Source: SIG588 sp045591985 (GTDB lineage Bacteria > Bacillota > Clostridia > Oscillospirales > Acutalibacteraceae). From it: DNA of 64,000 bases. The notes under the pieces are model-generated. The model was not told the origin of the DNA and searched no databases. It saw nothing but the letters and a program-made list of their open reading frames with translations. Positions 34,039 through 43,077 of this stretch are shown here, piece by piece. Where the stretch lies: contig JAZNTV010000002.1 of NCBI GenBank assembly GCA_045591985.1, positions 25,248 through 89,247 of the forward strand. The letters run 5' to 3'. The position numbers were made by a program, and so were the translations under genes. The first letter of the stretch is position 1. Every line of letters starts with the position of its first letter.

Positions 34039-34494
34039 TCATTCACTGTTGATACGCAAAATGCGTTTTACTCCCGCTACCGCCGACAACTTGAGCAACA
34101 GCCCTTCGGCAGAAACGCCGAGACGATCGCACCGTGCCGTAACCGACACCGACGCCGCACCGCCCACGGGAATGTTTTGGTTCACGGTGAGAATGTTAGC
34201 GCCCGCTTCCGCAAAAGCAGTGAGCAGTGCCGACAACACGCCGGGACGGTCGTTCAAAAGAAAATGCACCGTGACGAGGTCGCCGGCCGCAGCCGACACG
34301 TCGTAGGGAAACACCATATCCCGATATTTATAAAACGCCGTGCGGGAAATTCCCGCTTGCCGCGCCGCTTCCGAAGCGGATGCCGCTTCGCCCGTTGCAA
34401 GCAGACGTTTCGCCGTGAGCACCCGCTCGAATACGTCGGGCAGGGCACGGGTATCCACCACCAACAACCGTGGGGCACTTGCTGTCTCTTCCAT
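34039..34494 (-). CDS. UPF0735 (PheB-like) ACT-domain protein
   Basis: A 151-residue protein with an N-terminal helix-turn-helix-like segment (ASASEAARQAGISRTAFYKYRD) and a C-terminal ACT domain (VTVHFLLNDRPGVLSALLTAFAEAGANILTVNQNIP). This matches Bacillus PheB/UPF0735, an ACT protein encoded beside hom or phe genes that is thought to sense an amino acid. It is first in the operon with hom and lysC, 41 bases before hom, and could regulate it. The ATG at 34494 is chosen because GGGAGGTGA lies four bases upstream; nine extra codons upstream lack a site. Confidence 0.88.
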   Translation of the reverse strand: MEETASAPRLLVVDTRALPDVFERVLTAKRLLATGEAASASEAARQAGISRTAFYKYRDMVFPYDVSAAAGDLVTVHFLLNDRPGVLSALLTAFAEAGANILTVNQNIPVGGAASVSVTARCDRLGVSAEGLLLKLSAVAGVKRILRINSE

Positions 34495-34553
34495 ACGGTC
34501 ACCTCCCGCCAAACTGTTCACCGTTCGCGGACAGTTGTGCTGTAACGGCTTAC

Positions 34554-34582
34554 ACTATACCACGAATTCTCCCATAATGCAA
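34554..34582 (-). promoter_or_regulatory. Promoter of the ACT-hom-lysC operon
   Basis: Minus-strand TTGCAT (34577-34582), a 17-base spacer and TATAGT (34554-34559) with a TGG extension. No riboswitch-like leader is visible between it and the first gene. Confidence 0.78.
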
Positions 34583-34610
34583 GAGGTTTTTACGATTTTT
34601 TTAAAAAGAT

Positions 34611-36581
34611 TCAATCCAGTTCCACTTGGCCCGTATACAAGGTGTAGTATCGTCCTTTTTGCGCCAACAGATCGTCGTGGTCACCGCGCTCAATAATGCG
34701 GCCCTGTTCGAGCACCATAATGGCATTGGCGTTGCGCACGGTGGAGAGGCGATGGGCGATCACAAAGGTCGTACGGTCGCGCATCAGGCGATCCATGCCG
34801 TGTTCGATGTGGCGCTCGGTACGGGTATCCACCGAACTGGTGGCTTCATCCAACACCAGGATCGGCGCTTTGGAGAGTGCCGCACGGGCAATGTTTAACA
34901 GTTGGCGCTGGCCTTGCGAAAGGTTGGCGCCGTCCCCTTCCAACATGGTCTGATAGCCGTCGGACAAACGCATAATGAACGAGTGTGCCGATGCTGTTTT
35001 GGCGGCAGCAACCACCTCTTCGTCGGTAGCGTCCAGCCGTCCGTAACGAATATTTTCCATCACCGTACCGGTAAACAGATGCGTATCCTGCAACACCATG
35101 GCGATGTTACGGCGGAGTTCTTCGCGCGGGATGCGACGGATGTCCACACCGTCGATCGTAATTTCCCCCTCATCTATATCATAGAAGCGGTTCAGCAAAT
35201 TGGTGACAGTGGTTTTTCCCGCGCCTGTCGAACCCACAAACGCAATCTTTTGCCCGGGTTTGGCATAGAGCGAAATATCTTTCAGCACCACCTTGTCGGG
35301 CGTGTAGCCGAAGGTGACGTTTTTCAATTCCACATAGCCCTTCATGTTCGGCAACGCTTCGGCATCCGCCGCGTCGGCCGTTTCGGGGGCTTCGTCCAAC
35401 ACTTGAAATACCCGTTCCGCGCCCGCAAGCGCCGCAAAGATCGTGCTGGTCTGCATCGACAGGGTGTTGATGGGCTGGGAGAACTGACGCGAATAGCCTG
35501 CAAACACGGTCAGCGCACCGGGCGTAAAACCCGCGACCACCATCATCACGGCACCGACGCCGATGGTCACACTGTAACTCACCTGTGACAGGTTGCCCAT
35601 GATGGGACCCATGATACCTCCGAAGAACTGTGCCTTAAACTGTTTATCGCGCAGATCGTTATTCAAAAGGCCGAACTCCTCTTCCGCCGCCTCTTCACGA
35701 TTGAAGACCTTGATGACCTTTTGCCCCGATACGGTCTCTTCGATATAACCGTTGACCGCGCCGAGTGCCGATTGTTGCCCGCCGTAATACTTGCTGCTGC
35801 GGCGGGCAATGGCCGCGCCGCCAAACGAGAAGAGCGGTACAAACACCACCGTAACCAGCGTGAGCACCCAGTTGGTAGTCACCATGAACAAAAACGTACC
35901 CACCAATGTGATCGCGCCCGAGACCAGCTGCACAAGCGAGTGGTTGAGCATTACGTCGATGTTGTCCACGTCGTTGGTAAAACGGCTCATCACTTCGCCT
36001 GTGGAGTGGCGATCGAAGAACCGCACGGGCAAGGTCTGTAATTTTTGAAACAGATCGTTGCGAATACGCTCTACCGCGCCCTGCGAAACGGCCAACATCA
36101 GGCGACTTTGCGCATAGGTACACACCAACGCAACGGCATACACCGAAAGCAGCACCAAAAGCGCCGCCGCCAGATAGGTTACCACCGCCGCATAGGGTGA
36201 GTGACGCATCATTTGTTCGATCCACGGCAGGTGGGAAAAGCGATCGATCACGCGGTCGGCCAGCACGGCAAACACGCCGTCTTTGTTCGTGGTGGGAATA
36301 CCGCTTAATCGGTTAACGATCGGCATGATAAGGTAGGATGCCGCCAACGACGCCACCGTGCTGAACAACATACAAACCAACACCAACGCCAGATGCCATC
36401 GATACGGCTTTACATACCCCGCCAAGCGTTTGATGCTTCCTTTGGAACTTTTGGGTTTGCCGCCGTGGATCTGCGGGCCGCGCCGTCCGCCAGGGCCGCC
36501 GGGGCCGAACCCGTGACCGCGCGGCGCGGAAGCCGCACGGTTATATTGTTTTTGGAGGTCTTCGAGTGTGCGTTTGGCCAT
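34611..36581 (-). CDS. ABC exporter half-transporter with canonical Walker B
   Basis: A 656-residue membrane-domain plus ATPase fusion. A 55-residue Gly/Pro/Arg-rich N-terminal extension precedes six membrane helices (about 60-340). The ATPase has VGSTGAGKTTV (Walker A), an LSQGQRQLLNIARAAL signature that departs from LSGGQ, and LVLDEATSSVDT with catalytic Glu. Together with the upstream gene, one base away, it forms a heterodimeric exporter of the BmrCD/LmrCD/TM287-288 type, in which this subunit supplies the Walker motifs of the active site. Substrate unknown; multidrug or lipid export is typical. Confidence 0.93.
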   Translation of the reverse strand: MAKRTLEDLQKQYNRAASAPRGHGFGPGGPGGRRGPQIHGGKPKSSKGSIKRLAGYVKPYRWHLALVLVCMLFSTVASLAASYLIMPIVNRLSGIPTTNKDGVFAVLADRVIDRFSHLPWIEQMMRHSPYAAVVTYLAAALLVLLSVYAVALVCTYAQSRLMLAVSQGAVERIRNDLFQKLQTLPVRFFDRHSTGEVMSRFTNDVDNIDVMLNHSLVQLVSGAITLVGTFLFMVTTNWVLTLVTVVFVPLFSFGGAAIARRSSKYYGGQQSALGAVNGYIEETVSGQKVIKVFNREEAAEEEFGLLNNDLRDKQFKAQFFGGIMGPIMGNLSQVSYSVTIGVGAVMMVVAGFTPGALTVFAGYSRQFSQPINTLSMQTSTIFAALAGAERVFQVLDEAPETADAADAEALPNMKGYVELKNVTFGYTPDKVVLKDISLYAKPGQKIAFVGSTGAGKTTVTNLLNRFYDIDEGEITIDGVDIRRIPREELRRNIAMVLQDTHLFTGTVMENIRYGRLDATDEEVVAAAKTASAHSFIMRLSDGYQTMLEGDGANLSQGQRQLLNIARAALSKAPILVLDEATSSVDTRTERHIEHGMDRLMRDRTTFVIAHRLSTVRNANAIMVLEQGRIIERGDHDDLLAQKGRYYTLYTGQVELD

Positions 36582-36582
36582 C

Positions 36583-38310
36583 TCACCCTACCTCCTTTTC
36601 CATCTGGGAATAGTAGATCTCGCCGTATTCCGCACAGCGAGCAAGCAACTCTTCGTGGGTACCGACATCTACTACCGTCCCTTCATCCATCACAACAATG
36701 GTATCCGCCTCCATCACCGAAGAGATGCGCTGGGCGATCAAGATCTTGGTTGCCCCTTTCAGTTCGTTCGCAAAGGCACGGCGGATCTGTGCTTCGGTCG
36801 CGGTATCTACCGCACTGGTAGAGTCGTCTAAGATGAGGATCCGGGGTTTCTTTAGCAACGCACGCGCAATACACAACCGCTGCTTCTGGCCGCCCGACAC
36901 ATTGGTACCCCCTTGTTCGAGCGCGGTATCATATCCGTCTTGGAAGGTACGCACGAACTTATCGGCCTGTGCCTGTTCTGCGGCGGCGATCATCGCTTCG
37001 TCACTCGCCGTCTCGTCCCCCCACCGCAGGTTGTACGCAATGGAACCTGAAAACAGCACGTTCTTTTGGAGCACCATACCAATGCCGTCGCGCAACGCGT
37101 GGAGCGGATAGTCGCGCACATCCACGCCGTCTACCAACACCGCGCCTTCGTCGGCATCGTATAAGCGGGGGATCAGCGAGACCAGCGTGCTTTTGCCGCA
37201 ACCGGTCGAACCGATGATACCCACCGTTTGCCCGGCTTCGATCGTGAGATCGATGTTCCGCAATACGGGTTCTTCCGCCGTCTTATAGTAGCGGAAAGAC
37301 ACGTTGCGAAACTCCACACGCCCCGCCGTCACACGGTGGTCGGCCGTGGCGGTATCGGGAATATCCGTTTCTTCATCCAACACTTCACGAATACGGCGAG
37401 CGGAGGCCAAAGCACGAGACGAGTTCATCAGCATCACGGTGACCATCATCAGCGAAAAGAGGATCTGGTTTACGTAGGTAACGAATGCCGACAGATCGCC
37501 CACCGGCATCCCTGCATCCAACACCATATTCCCTCCGAACCACAACACCGCCGTTACGGTGAGATTCATAAACAAGGTCATAACGGGTTGCATAAAGATC
37601 ATCACGCTCATGGCGGACGTTCCCGCCTGTTTCAATCCGCGATTGGCGACGCCGAACTTTTCATTTTCGTACGTTTCCCGCACGAAGGATTTGACCACCC
37701 GTACATTGGTTACGTTTTCCTGCACCGTGTTGTTCAGTTTATCGATCTTGGTTTGCATCGTGGCAAACCGCATAAAGCCGGTGCGAATAATGAAGAGCAC
37801 CGCGATCAGCATCAGCGGCACCGACACAGCAAACACCGTAGCCAGCGACGGACGGAGCGAAAACGCCATAACGAGCGCGCCGATCAGCATGCCGGGTGAA
37901 CGTAAAAACATGCGCAACAGCATGTTCACAAAATTCTGCAACTGGGTCACGTCGTTGGTCAGGCGGGTAACCAGTGAGCCGGTGCTGAACTTATCGATGT
38001 TCGCAAACGAAAAAGTCTGCACACGGGCGTACACATCCTGCCGCAGATCGGCGGCAAAGTTGACCGAGGCTTTGGCACCGTACCACGCGCCGCCGACGCC
38101 GCCCGCCATCATCAAAAGAGCGGTAAACACCATCATTGCCGCCTGTCCGATACCGTTGGCCACCGAAAGGGTGCCCGCTTCCGCCATGTTGATGATATTG
38201 GCAAGATAGCGCGGCATCAACACCTCGCCGATAACTTCAACGATCATACACAGCGGTCCCAACACAAAAAACCGTCGGTAGGGACGCACGTATTTCATCC
38301 ATCGTTTCAT
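36583..38310 (-). CDS. ABC exporter half-transporter with degenerate Walker B
   Basis: A 575-residue partner of the following gene: six membrane helices (about 15-300), then an ATPase with IGSTGCGKSTL (Walker A), the canonical NVSGGQKQRLCIARAL signature and ILILDDSTSAVDT, where the catalytic Glu is Asp. The combination of one degenerate Walker B here and one divergent signature in the partner is the mark of heterodimeric exporters with one inactive site. GGAGGAA precedes the ATG. It is first in the two-gene operon. Confidence 0.93.
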   Translation of the reverse strand: MKRWMKYVRPYRRFFVLGPLCMIVEVIGEVLMPRYLANIINMAEAGTLSVANGIGQAAMMVFTALLMMAGGVGGAWYGAKASVNFAADLRQDVYARVQTFSFANIDKFSTGSLVTRLTNDVTQLQNFVNMLLRMFLRSPGMLIGALVMAFSLRPSLATVFAVSVPLMLIAVLFIIRTGFMRFATMQTKIDKLNNTVQENVTNVRVVKSFVRETYENEKFGVANRGLKQAGTSAMSVMIFMQPVMTLFMNLTVTAVLWFGGNMVLDAGMPVGDLSAFVTYVNQILFSLMMVTVMLMNSSRALASARRIREVLDEETDIPDTATADHRVTAGRVEFRNVSFRYYKTAEEPVLRNIDLTIEAGQTVGIIGSTGCGKSTLVSLIPRLYDADEGAVLVDGVDVRDYPLHALRDGIGMVLQKNVLFSGSIAYNLRWGDETASDEAMIAAAEQAQADKFVRTFQDGYDTALEQGGTNVSGGQKQRLCIARALLKKPRILILDDSTSAVDTATEAQIRRAFANELKGATKILIAQRISSVMEADTIVVMDEGTVVDVGTHEELLARCAEYGEIYYSQMEKEVG

Positions 38311-38340
38311 CGCGGTTCCTCCTTTGGAACAGATAGTCTT

Positions 38341-38369
38341 ATTTTATCAAATATCGTGCGGTTGTGCAA
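38341..38369 (-). promoter_or_regulatory. Promoter of the ABC exporter operon
   Basis: Minus-strand TTGCAC (38364-38369), a 17-base spacer and TAAAAT (38341-38346) with a TGA extension. Confidence 0.72.
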
Positions 38370-38474
38370 CATACAAAAATGACAACCCTTCCTTCCCAAA
38401 TGCGTTTTGTTCACAGCACTTTGTTGAATTTACAAAAAAATATTGCTTTTTCTCTTTTCATACGGCGCATACTG

Positions 38475-38483
38475 TGGTATACT
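38475..38483 (+). promoter_or_regulatory. Extended -10 promoter of the M16 peptidase-lgt-folD cluster
   Basis: TGGTATACT with hexamer at 38478-38483; a weak TTTTCA sits 17 bases upstream. Confidence 0.65.
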
Positions 38484-38519
38484 ACTCATGATTATACCAA
38501 TTACGAGGAGGTTTGCCCG

Positions 38520-39815
38520 TTGTCTATCACGGTGTTTGAACCTGTAAAAGCCGTGCGCGTAGTCGCCATACCCGACACCGCCGAGCGGTTCAAGACGGCG
38601 CAACTCACGGTACAACTGTTGGTACCGCTTGCCGAGGAAACCGCCGCCGCCAATGCGTTGGTGCCCTTTTTGTTGCGGCGCGCCTGCCGCGCGTTCCCCG
38701 ATTTTCCCGCTCTCAAACGGGAACTCGACCGCTTGTACGGTGCGCGACTGACCGCTGCGGTGCGTCGCGTAGGTGAAGCGCAGGCGCTCTATTTGCAAAT
38801 GTCTTGTCTGGATGATCGTTTCGCCTTAAACGGCGAGGCGGTGGCTGCCCAGTGTGCCGCATTGCTGTGTGAAATGCTGTTCCAGCCCGTCTTGCAGGAC
38901 GGTGTATTCCGCCGCGACGACATGGAAGAGGAACGCCGCTGTCTGCTGGAGACGATTCGTGCAGAAATCAACAACAAACGCGGATATGCCCGCACACGTT
39001 GCACCGAATTGCTGTGTGAAGGCGAGGCCTATGCCGTGCGCGCATCCGGCACGGAAGAGGCGGTAGCGGCGCTTACGGCCGCCGACGTAACCGCCGCGTG
39101 GAAACGGGTGCTTCGCACCGCTCGCGTGCAAATACTGTATCACGGCAACGGCGACGGCCGCGCCGTGGCCGCCCCGTTTGTGGACGGATTTTGTGCGATC
39201 GAACGCACGCCGTGTGATCTCACCGTCTCGCGCCGCACAACGGTGGGCGCCCGCCGCGACAGCGAAGAGACCATGGCTGTGGCACAGGGAAAAATGGTGC
39301 TTGGTTTTGTGAGCACGGCCGATGTCATTGATGTGTCTGCCAACCGCATTGCCGGCGCCCTGTTCGGCGGCACGGCGTTTTCCATGTTGTTCCGCACGGT
39401 GCGCGAACAGCTCAGCCTTTGTTATTACTGCACGTCCTCCTTCGACCGTTTAAAAGGCGTCGGTATGATCGACAGCGGTGTGGAAGCGGAAAAGATTCCC
39501 GTCGCCCGCGCCGAGATCGAACACCAACTGGCGTTGCTCAAAGCCGGTGCCTTTTCGGAGGAAGACCTCGAAAATACCCGCCGTTATCTTGTCAGTCAAT
39601 ACCGCACGGTCGGCGACCTGCAAAGCTCCCTTGTGGGGTGGTATGACGGACAGGCGTTGGAAGACACGTTACAGACCCCCGAAGAAGCGGCCGACGCGTT
39701 GCTGGCGGTCACCCGCGAACAGGTAACGGCCGCCGCCGCTACCTGGGAGATCGCCTGTGAGTTCCGCCTGCTGCCCAACGGCGAAGCCGAGGAAGGAGGG
39801 GACGACGGTGAATAA
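38520..39815 (+). CDS. YfmF-like M16-family protein (inactive partner)
   Basis: A 431-residue protein with the M16 peptidase fold but without the HxxEH zinc motif, like Bacillus YfmF. LDRLYGARLTAAVRRVGEAQ, ETIRAEINNKRGYA and LFGGTAFSMLFRTVREQLSLCYYC are recognisable. It is encoded directly before the active YfmH-like peptidase, overlapping it, and the two probably form a heterodimer. The start is a TTG at 38520, eight bases after GAGGAGG; the open frame continues upstream through the promoter, so the upstream ATG is excluded. Confidence 0.85.
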   Translation: MSITVFEPVKAVRVVAIPDTAERFKTAQLTVQLLVPLAEETAAANALVPFLLRRACRAFPDFPALKRELDRLYGARLTAAVRRVGEAQALYLQMSCLDDRFALNGEAVAAQCAALLCEMLFQPVLQDGVFRRDDMEEERRCLLETIRAEINNKRGYARTRCTELLCEGEAYAVRASGTEEAVAALTAADVTAAWKRVLRTARVQILYHGNGDGRAVAAPFVDGFCAIERTPCDLTVSRRTTVGARRDSEETMAVAQGKMVLGFVSTADVIDVSANRIAGALFGGTAFSMLFRTVREQLSLCYYCTSSFDRLKGVGMIDSGVEAEKIPVARAEIEHQLALLKAGAFSEEDLENTRRYLVSQYRTVGDLQSSLVGWYDGQALEDTLQTPEEAADALLAVTREQVTAAAATWEIACEFRLLPNGEAEEGGDDGE

Positions 39816-41082
39816 GACAACCGTATTTCACAATCCGCGCACGGGGGAAGCCGTCACACGCATCGACCACCTCTCGGGTTTGACTGTCTACGTTTGGCCG
39901 AAAGCGGGTTACCAATCCCACTATGCCGTGTTCGGCACCAATTACGGTTCGATCGACACTGCTTTCGATCTGAACGGCACGTATACCGAAGTGCCCGCGG
40001 GCATTGCACACTATTTGGAGCACAAACTGTTTGAAAACGAGGATTGCGACGCCTTTCAGCGTTACGCCGCTACCGGCGCCGATGCCAATGCGTTTACCAC
40101 ATTTGATCGCACCGCCTATCTGTTCAGCGGCAGCGGCGATATCACCCCGTCGCTTGAAATTTTGTTGGATTTTGTCAGCGCCCCGTATTTCACCGAAGCA
40201 ACGGTGGAGAAGGAGCGCGGCATCATCGGGCAAGAGATCCGCATGTATGACGACACGCCCGGTTGGCGTGTGTTCTTCAATCTGTTGCAGGCCATGTATC
40301 AAAACCATCCCGTCCGAACCGATATTGCGGGCACGGTGGAAAGCATTGCCCGCATTACTCCCGAGTTGCTTTACGGTTGCTACAACGCATTTTATAATCT
40401 GCACAACATGGTGCTTTCCGTCGCGGGAAATGTTACGGTGGAACAGGTGCTCGCGGTGGCCGACCGTTTGCTGAAACCTACCCCCGACCGAAAACTCACC
40501 CGCCCCGATCCGCAGGAACCGCAAGAGGTCGGGCAAGCACGGGTGGAACAGAAGATGACGGTGGCCGCACCGCTGTTCTATTTTGGTTTTAAACATTCGA
40601 TGACAGGCATGTCATCGTTGTCTCCCAAGGAAGCGCTTGCAGGATCGGCACTTCTCGAGATCCTGGCGGGCCATTCTTCGCCGTTGTATACCCGCTTGAT
40701 GAAGGAAGAACTCATCAACCGCAGTTTCGGCATGGAACTGTTCGACGGCCCCGGCTATGCCGCCTTCCTCTTCGGCGGTGAGAGTCGCGACCCCGATGCG
40801 GTCGCGGCCGCCATCGTCGACGAAGTCGACCGTTTGCGTCGTGGCGGCATCGATCCCGCGGCGTTTGAAGCCGCCCGCAACGCTTTATACGGCTCGGCGG
40901 TCATGGCGCTCAACGACGTGGAAGATTGCGGCGATCAATTGATGAACGGCCACTTCCGAAAACTTGCCCCCTTTGAGGAACTGGAGGCGGCTGCCGCGCT
41001 GACGCAGGCCGATGTAGAGGCGCTGCTTCAATCGTCACTTTGCCGTGAACACACGGTATTATCGATCATTCGTCCCCGCTGA
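39808..41082 (+). CDS. YfmH-like M16-family zinc peptidase
   Basis: A 424-residue M16 metallopeptidase with the inverted zinc motif HYLEH in GIAHYLEHKLFEN and the downstream Glu in the ERGIIGQEIRMYDDTP region. NAFTTFDRTAYLFSG and YNLHNMVLSVAGNV are family landmarks. GTG start at 39808, eight bases after AAGGAGG and overlapping the YfmF-like stop. In Bacillus the YfmF/YfmH pair is associated with modification of elongation factor P or with peptide processing; role here is inferred only from pairing. Confidence 0.88.
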   Translation: MNKTTVFHNPRTGEAVTRIDHLSGLTVYVWPKAGYQSHYAVFGTNYGSIDTAFDLNGTYTEVPAGIAHYLEHKLFENEDCDAFQRYAATGADANAFTTFDRTAYLFSGSGDITPSLEILLDFVSAPYFTEATVEKERGIIGQEIRMYDDTPGWRVFFNLLQAMYQNHPVRTDIAGTVESIARITPELLYGCYNAFYNLHNMVLSVAGNVTVEQVLAVADRLLKPTPDRKLTRPDPQEPQEVGQARVEQKMTVAAPLFYFGFKHSMTGMSSLSPKEALAGSALLEILAGHSSPLYTRLMKEELINRSFGMELFDGPGYAAFLFGGESRDPDAVAAAIVDEVDRLRRGGIDPAAFEAARNALYGSAVMALNDVEDCGDQLMNGHFRKLAPFEELEAAAALTQADVEALLQSSLCREHTVLSIIRPR

Positions 41083-41109
41083 CGGGACGAAGTACATACG
41101 GAGGTTTTT

Positions 41110-42120
41110 ATGGATTCGTTTATTTCATTTCCCGCGCTGGGGTGGAAATTTGCCATTGACGACACCCTTTTTTCCTTTTCGTTGTTCGGCAATGAATTTA
41201 CGGTGAAGTGGTACGGCGTGCTTATTGCGCTGGGCTTTTTACTCGCCGTAACCTACGGTCTGCGGCGCGCAAAGTCGTTTGACATCGACCCCGACCGCAT
41301 GATCGATGTCGTGTTGGTTTGTACCGTTATGGGGTTTGTGGGCGCCCGTCTCTACTACGTGCTGTTTTCAGCCGACCGTGCGGCGTATTTCGCCGATCCC
41401 ATCACCATTCTTTACGTATGGGAAGGCGGCATCGGCATTTACGGCGGTATTATAGGCGCCTTCCTGAGCGGCGTGCTGATGTGTAAACTGCGCAAAGTGC
41501 AACTGGCTCCGATGATGGATCTTGCGGCGCTCGGCTTTTTGATCGGTCAGGGTATCGGTCGTTGGGGCAACTTCTTCAATCAGGAAGCGTTCGGCGGTAA
41601 CACCACCCTGCCGTGGGGTATGAGCGGTAACCTGATCCAAATGGGTGCCAACACCAACGCGGGCGTTGAAAACTTCGACCCGTCGCTTCCCGTACACCCC
41701 ACGTTTCTGTATGAATCGCTGTGGTGTCTGCTCGGTTTTGTGTTGCTTCATATCCTGAGCAAAAGGGCCTACAAATTTAAGGGGCAGATCTTTTCACTGT
41801 ATCTTGTATGGTACGGCGTCGGCCGCTTCTTTATCGAACTTACCCGTACCGACAGCCTCATGCTGGGCAAAATGAAGGTGTCCTGTTTTGTGGCAGTGCT
41901 CACCGTGTTGCTCGGTCTGATGTTGTATATCGTGTTCCAAAACCACAGCCGTCGTCTTCCTCGCACGTTGACACCCGCTGTGGAGACCGTCTCCTTGCAG
42001 GAGGACGAAACCGAACCGTCCGAAGGCGAAGAAGAGGATATTTCCGCAGAGGATATGGCGGAATTGGCGGCGCTGGACGGCGCAGAAGAGGAGGATATTG
42101 ACCATGGCGAAAATTCTTGA
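41110..42120 (+). CDS. lgt: Prolipoprotein diacylglyceryl transferase
   Basis: A 336-residue membrane enzyme that transfers diacylglycerol to the lipobox cysteine of prolipoproteins. The Lgt signature GRWGNFFNQEAFGG and WEGGIGIYGGIIGA are present, with about seven helices and VHPTFLYESLW near the C-terminal half. After the last helix there is an acidic tail of about 50 residues (rich in Glu/Asp) not found in most Lgt proteins; its codons also contain the ribosome site of folD. GGAGGTTTTT precedes the ATG. Confidence 0.95.
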   Translation: MDSFISFPALGWKFAIDDTLFSFSLFGNEFTVKWYGVLIALGFLLAVTYGLRRAKSFDIDPDRMIDVVLVCTVMGFVGARLYYVLFSADRAAYFADPITILYVWEGGIGIYGGIIGAFLSGVLMCKLRKVQLAPMMDLAALGFLIGQGIGRWGNFFNQEAFGGNTTLPWGMSGNLIQMGANTNAGVENFDPSLPVHPTFLYESLWCLLGFVLLHILSKRAYKFKGQIFSLYLVWYGVGRFFIELTRTDSLMLGKMKVSCFVAVLTVLLGLMLYIVFQNHSRRLPRTLTPAVETVSLQEDETEPSEGEEEDISAEDMAELAALDGAEEEDIDHGENS

Positions 42121-42955
42121 CGGCAAAGCGGTGTCCGCCGCTGTAAAAGAGCGTGTAGCAACCGAGGTCGCCGCACTCGGCAAGGAAGGGATCTCCGTCG
42201 GTCTCGCGGTGATCCTGGTGGGAGACGACAGCGCCTCCCGCGTGTATGTCAACAACAAGAAGAAGGCGTGCGAGGTGTGTGGTATTCGCTCGTTTGAATA
42301 CGCCCTGTCGGCCGAAACAACCCAGGAGGAGTTGGTCGCGCTGATCGAAAAGCTCAACGTCGACCCCGCCGTGAACGGCATTCTTTGCCAGTTGCCCGTG
42401 CCGAAACACATTGACGACAAGGCCGTGATCGCCGCGATCGCGCCCGAAAAGGACGTGGACGCTTTCCATGTGGCAAACGTGGGACACATTATGGTGGGCG
42501 ACTACTCCTTCCTGCCCTGCACCCCTGCGGGCGTGATGGAACTGCTGCACAGCGCGAACATCTCGCCCGACGGCAAGCGGTGCGTGGTCATCGGCCGCAG
42601 CAACATTGTGGGCAAGCCGATGGCTATGTTGCTTCTGCACGAAAACGGCACGGTGACGGTGTGTCATTCCCGCACCAACAATCTCGCGGCGATCTGCCGC
42701 GAAGCCGACATTCTGGTGGCGGCGGTGGGTCGCGCCAAGTTCGTGACCGCCGATATGGTCAAAGAAGGCGCGGCGGTCATCGATGTGGGTATGAACCGCG
42801 ATGAAAACGGCAAACTCTGCGGCGACGTGGATTACGACGCCGTCGAACCGATCGCGGGGTATATTACCCCCGTGCCGGGCGGTGTGGGCCCCATGACCAT
42901 CGCCATGCTGATGCAAAACACTTTAACCGCCGCCAAACAGCAAAACGGTCGGTAA
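42104..42955 (+). CDS. folD: Methylenetetrahydrofolate dehydrogenase/cyclohydrolase
   Basis: A 283-residue bifunctional enzyme interconverting methylene-, methenyl- and formyl-tetrahydrofolate. VGDDSASRVYVNNKKKACEVCGI carries the catalytic Lys and Tyr; GILCQLPVPKHID, PCTPAGVMELL and VIGRSNIVGKPMA (NADP site) and PVPGGVGPMTIAMLM are intact. The ATG at 42104 is chosen: GAGGAGG lies nine bases upstream within the lgt end, which overlaps by 17 bases. It ends the cluster and has a terminator. Confidence 0.96.
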   Translation: MAKILDGKAVSAAVKERVATEVAALGKEGISVGLAVILVGDDSASRVYVNNKKKACEVCGIRSFEYALSAETTQEELVALIEKLNVDPAVNGILCQLPVPKHIDDKAVIAAIAPEKDVDAFHVANVGHIMVGDYSFLPCTPAGVMELLHSANISPDGKRCVVIGRSNIVGKPMAMLLLHENGTVTVCHSRTNNLAAICREADILVAAVGRAKFVTADMVKEGAAVIDVGMNRDENGKLCGDVDYDAVEPIAGYITPVPGGVGPMTIAMLMQNTLTAAKQQNGR

Positions 42956-42964
42956 TACCAAACT

Positions 42965-42998
42965 AAAAGCGGGTGTCGCCATACGGCACCCGCTTTTT
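42965..42998 (+). terminator. Intrinsic terminator after folD
   Basis: AAAGCGGGTGTCG (42966-42978) pairs, with one G-U wobble, with CGGCACCCGCTTT (42984-42996), followed by TTC. Confidence 0.85.
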
Positions 42999-43077
42999 CT
43001 GACACCCGATGCGCCCGCCCTACATATACTGGCACAAGCGGAGGTTTACTCCGCAGCCAATATCAGGAGGTAAGCGT

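Noticed and set aside
29985..34306. Three long plus-strand frames over the PHP, lysC and hom genes
   Set aside because: All are antisense to well-conserved enzymes and show the same His/Arg-rich shadow composition.
36583..38310. Asp in Walker B as a sign of a broken ABC gene
   Set aside because: Heterodimeric exporters normally carry one degenerate ATP site, and the partner has the matching divergent signature.
38520..39815. Missing HxxEH in the YfmF-like protein as a sign of a pseudogene
   Set aside because: YfmF proteins normally lack the motif and pair with an active YfmH-type enzyme, which is encoded next to it.
43038..43054. Leader hairpin before the DUF11 gene as a riboswitch
   Set aside because: Only six base pairs with no conserved aptamer pattern; recorded as a simple hairpin.
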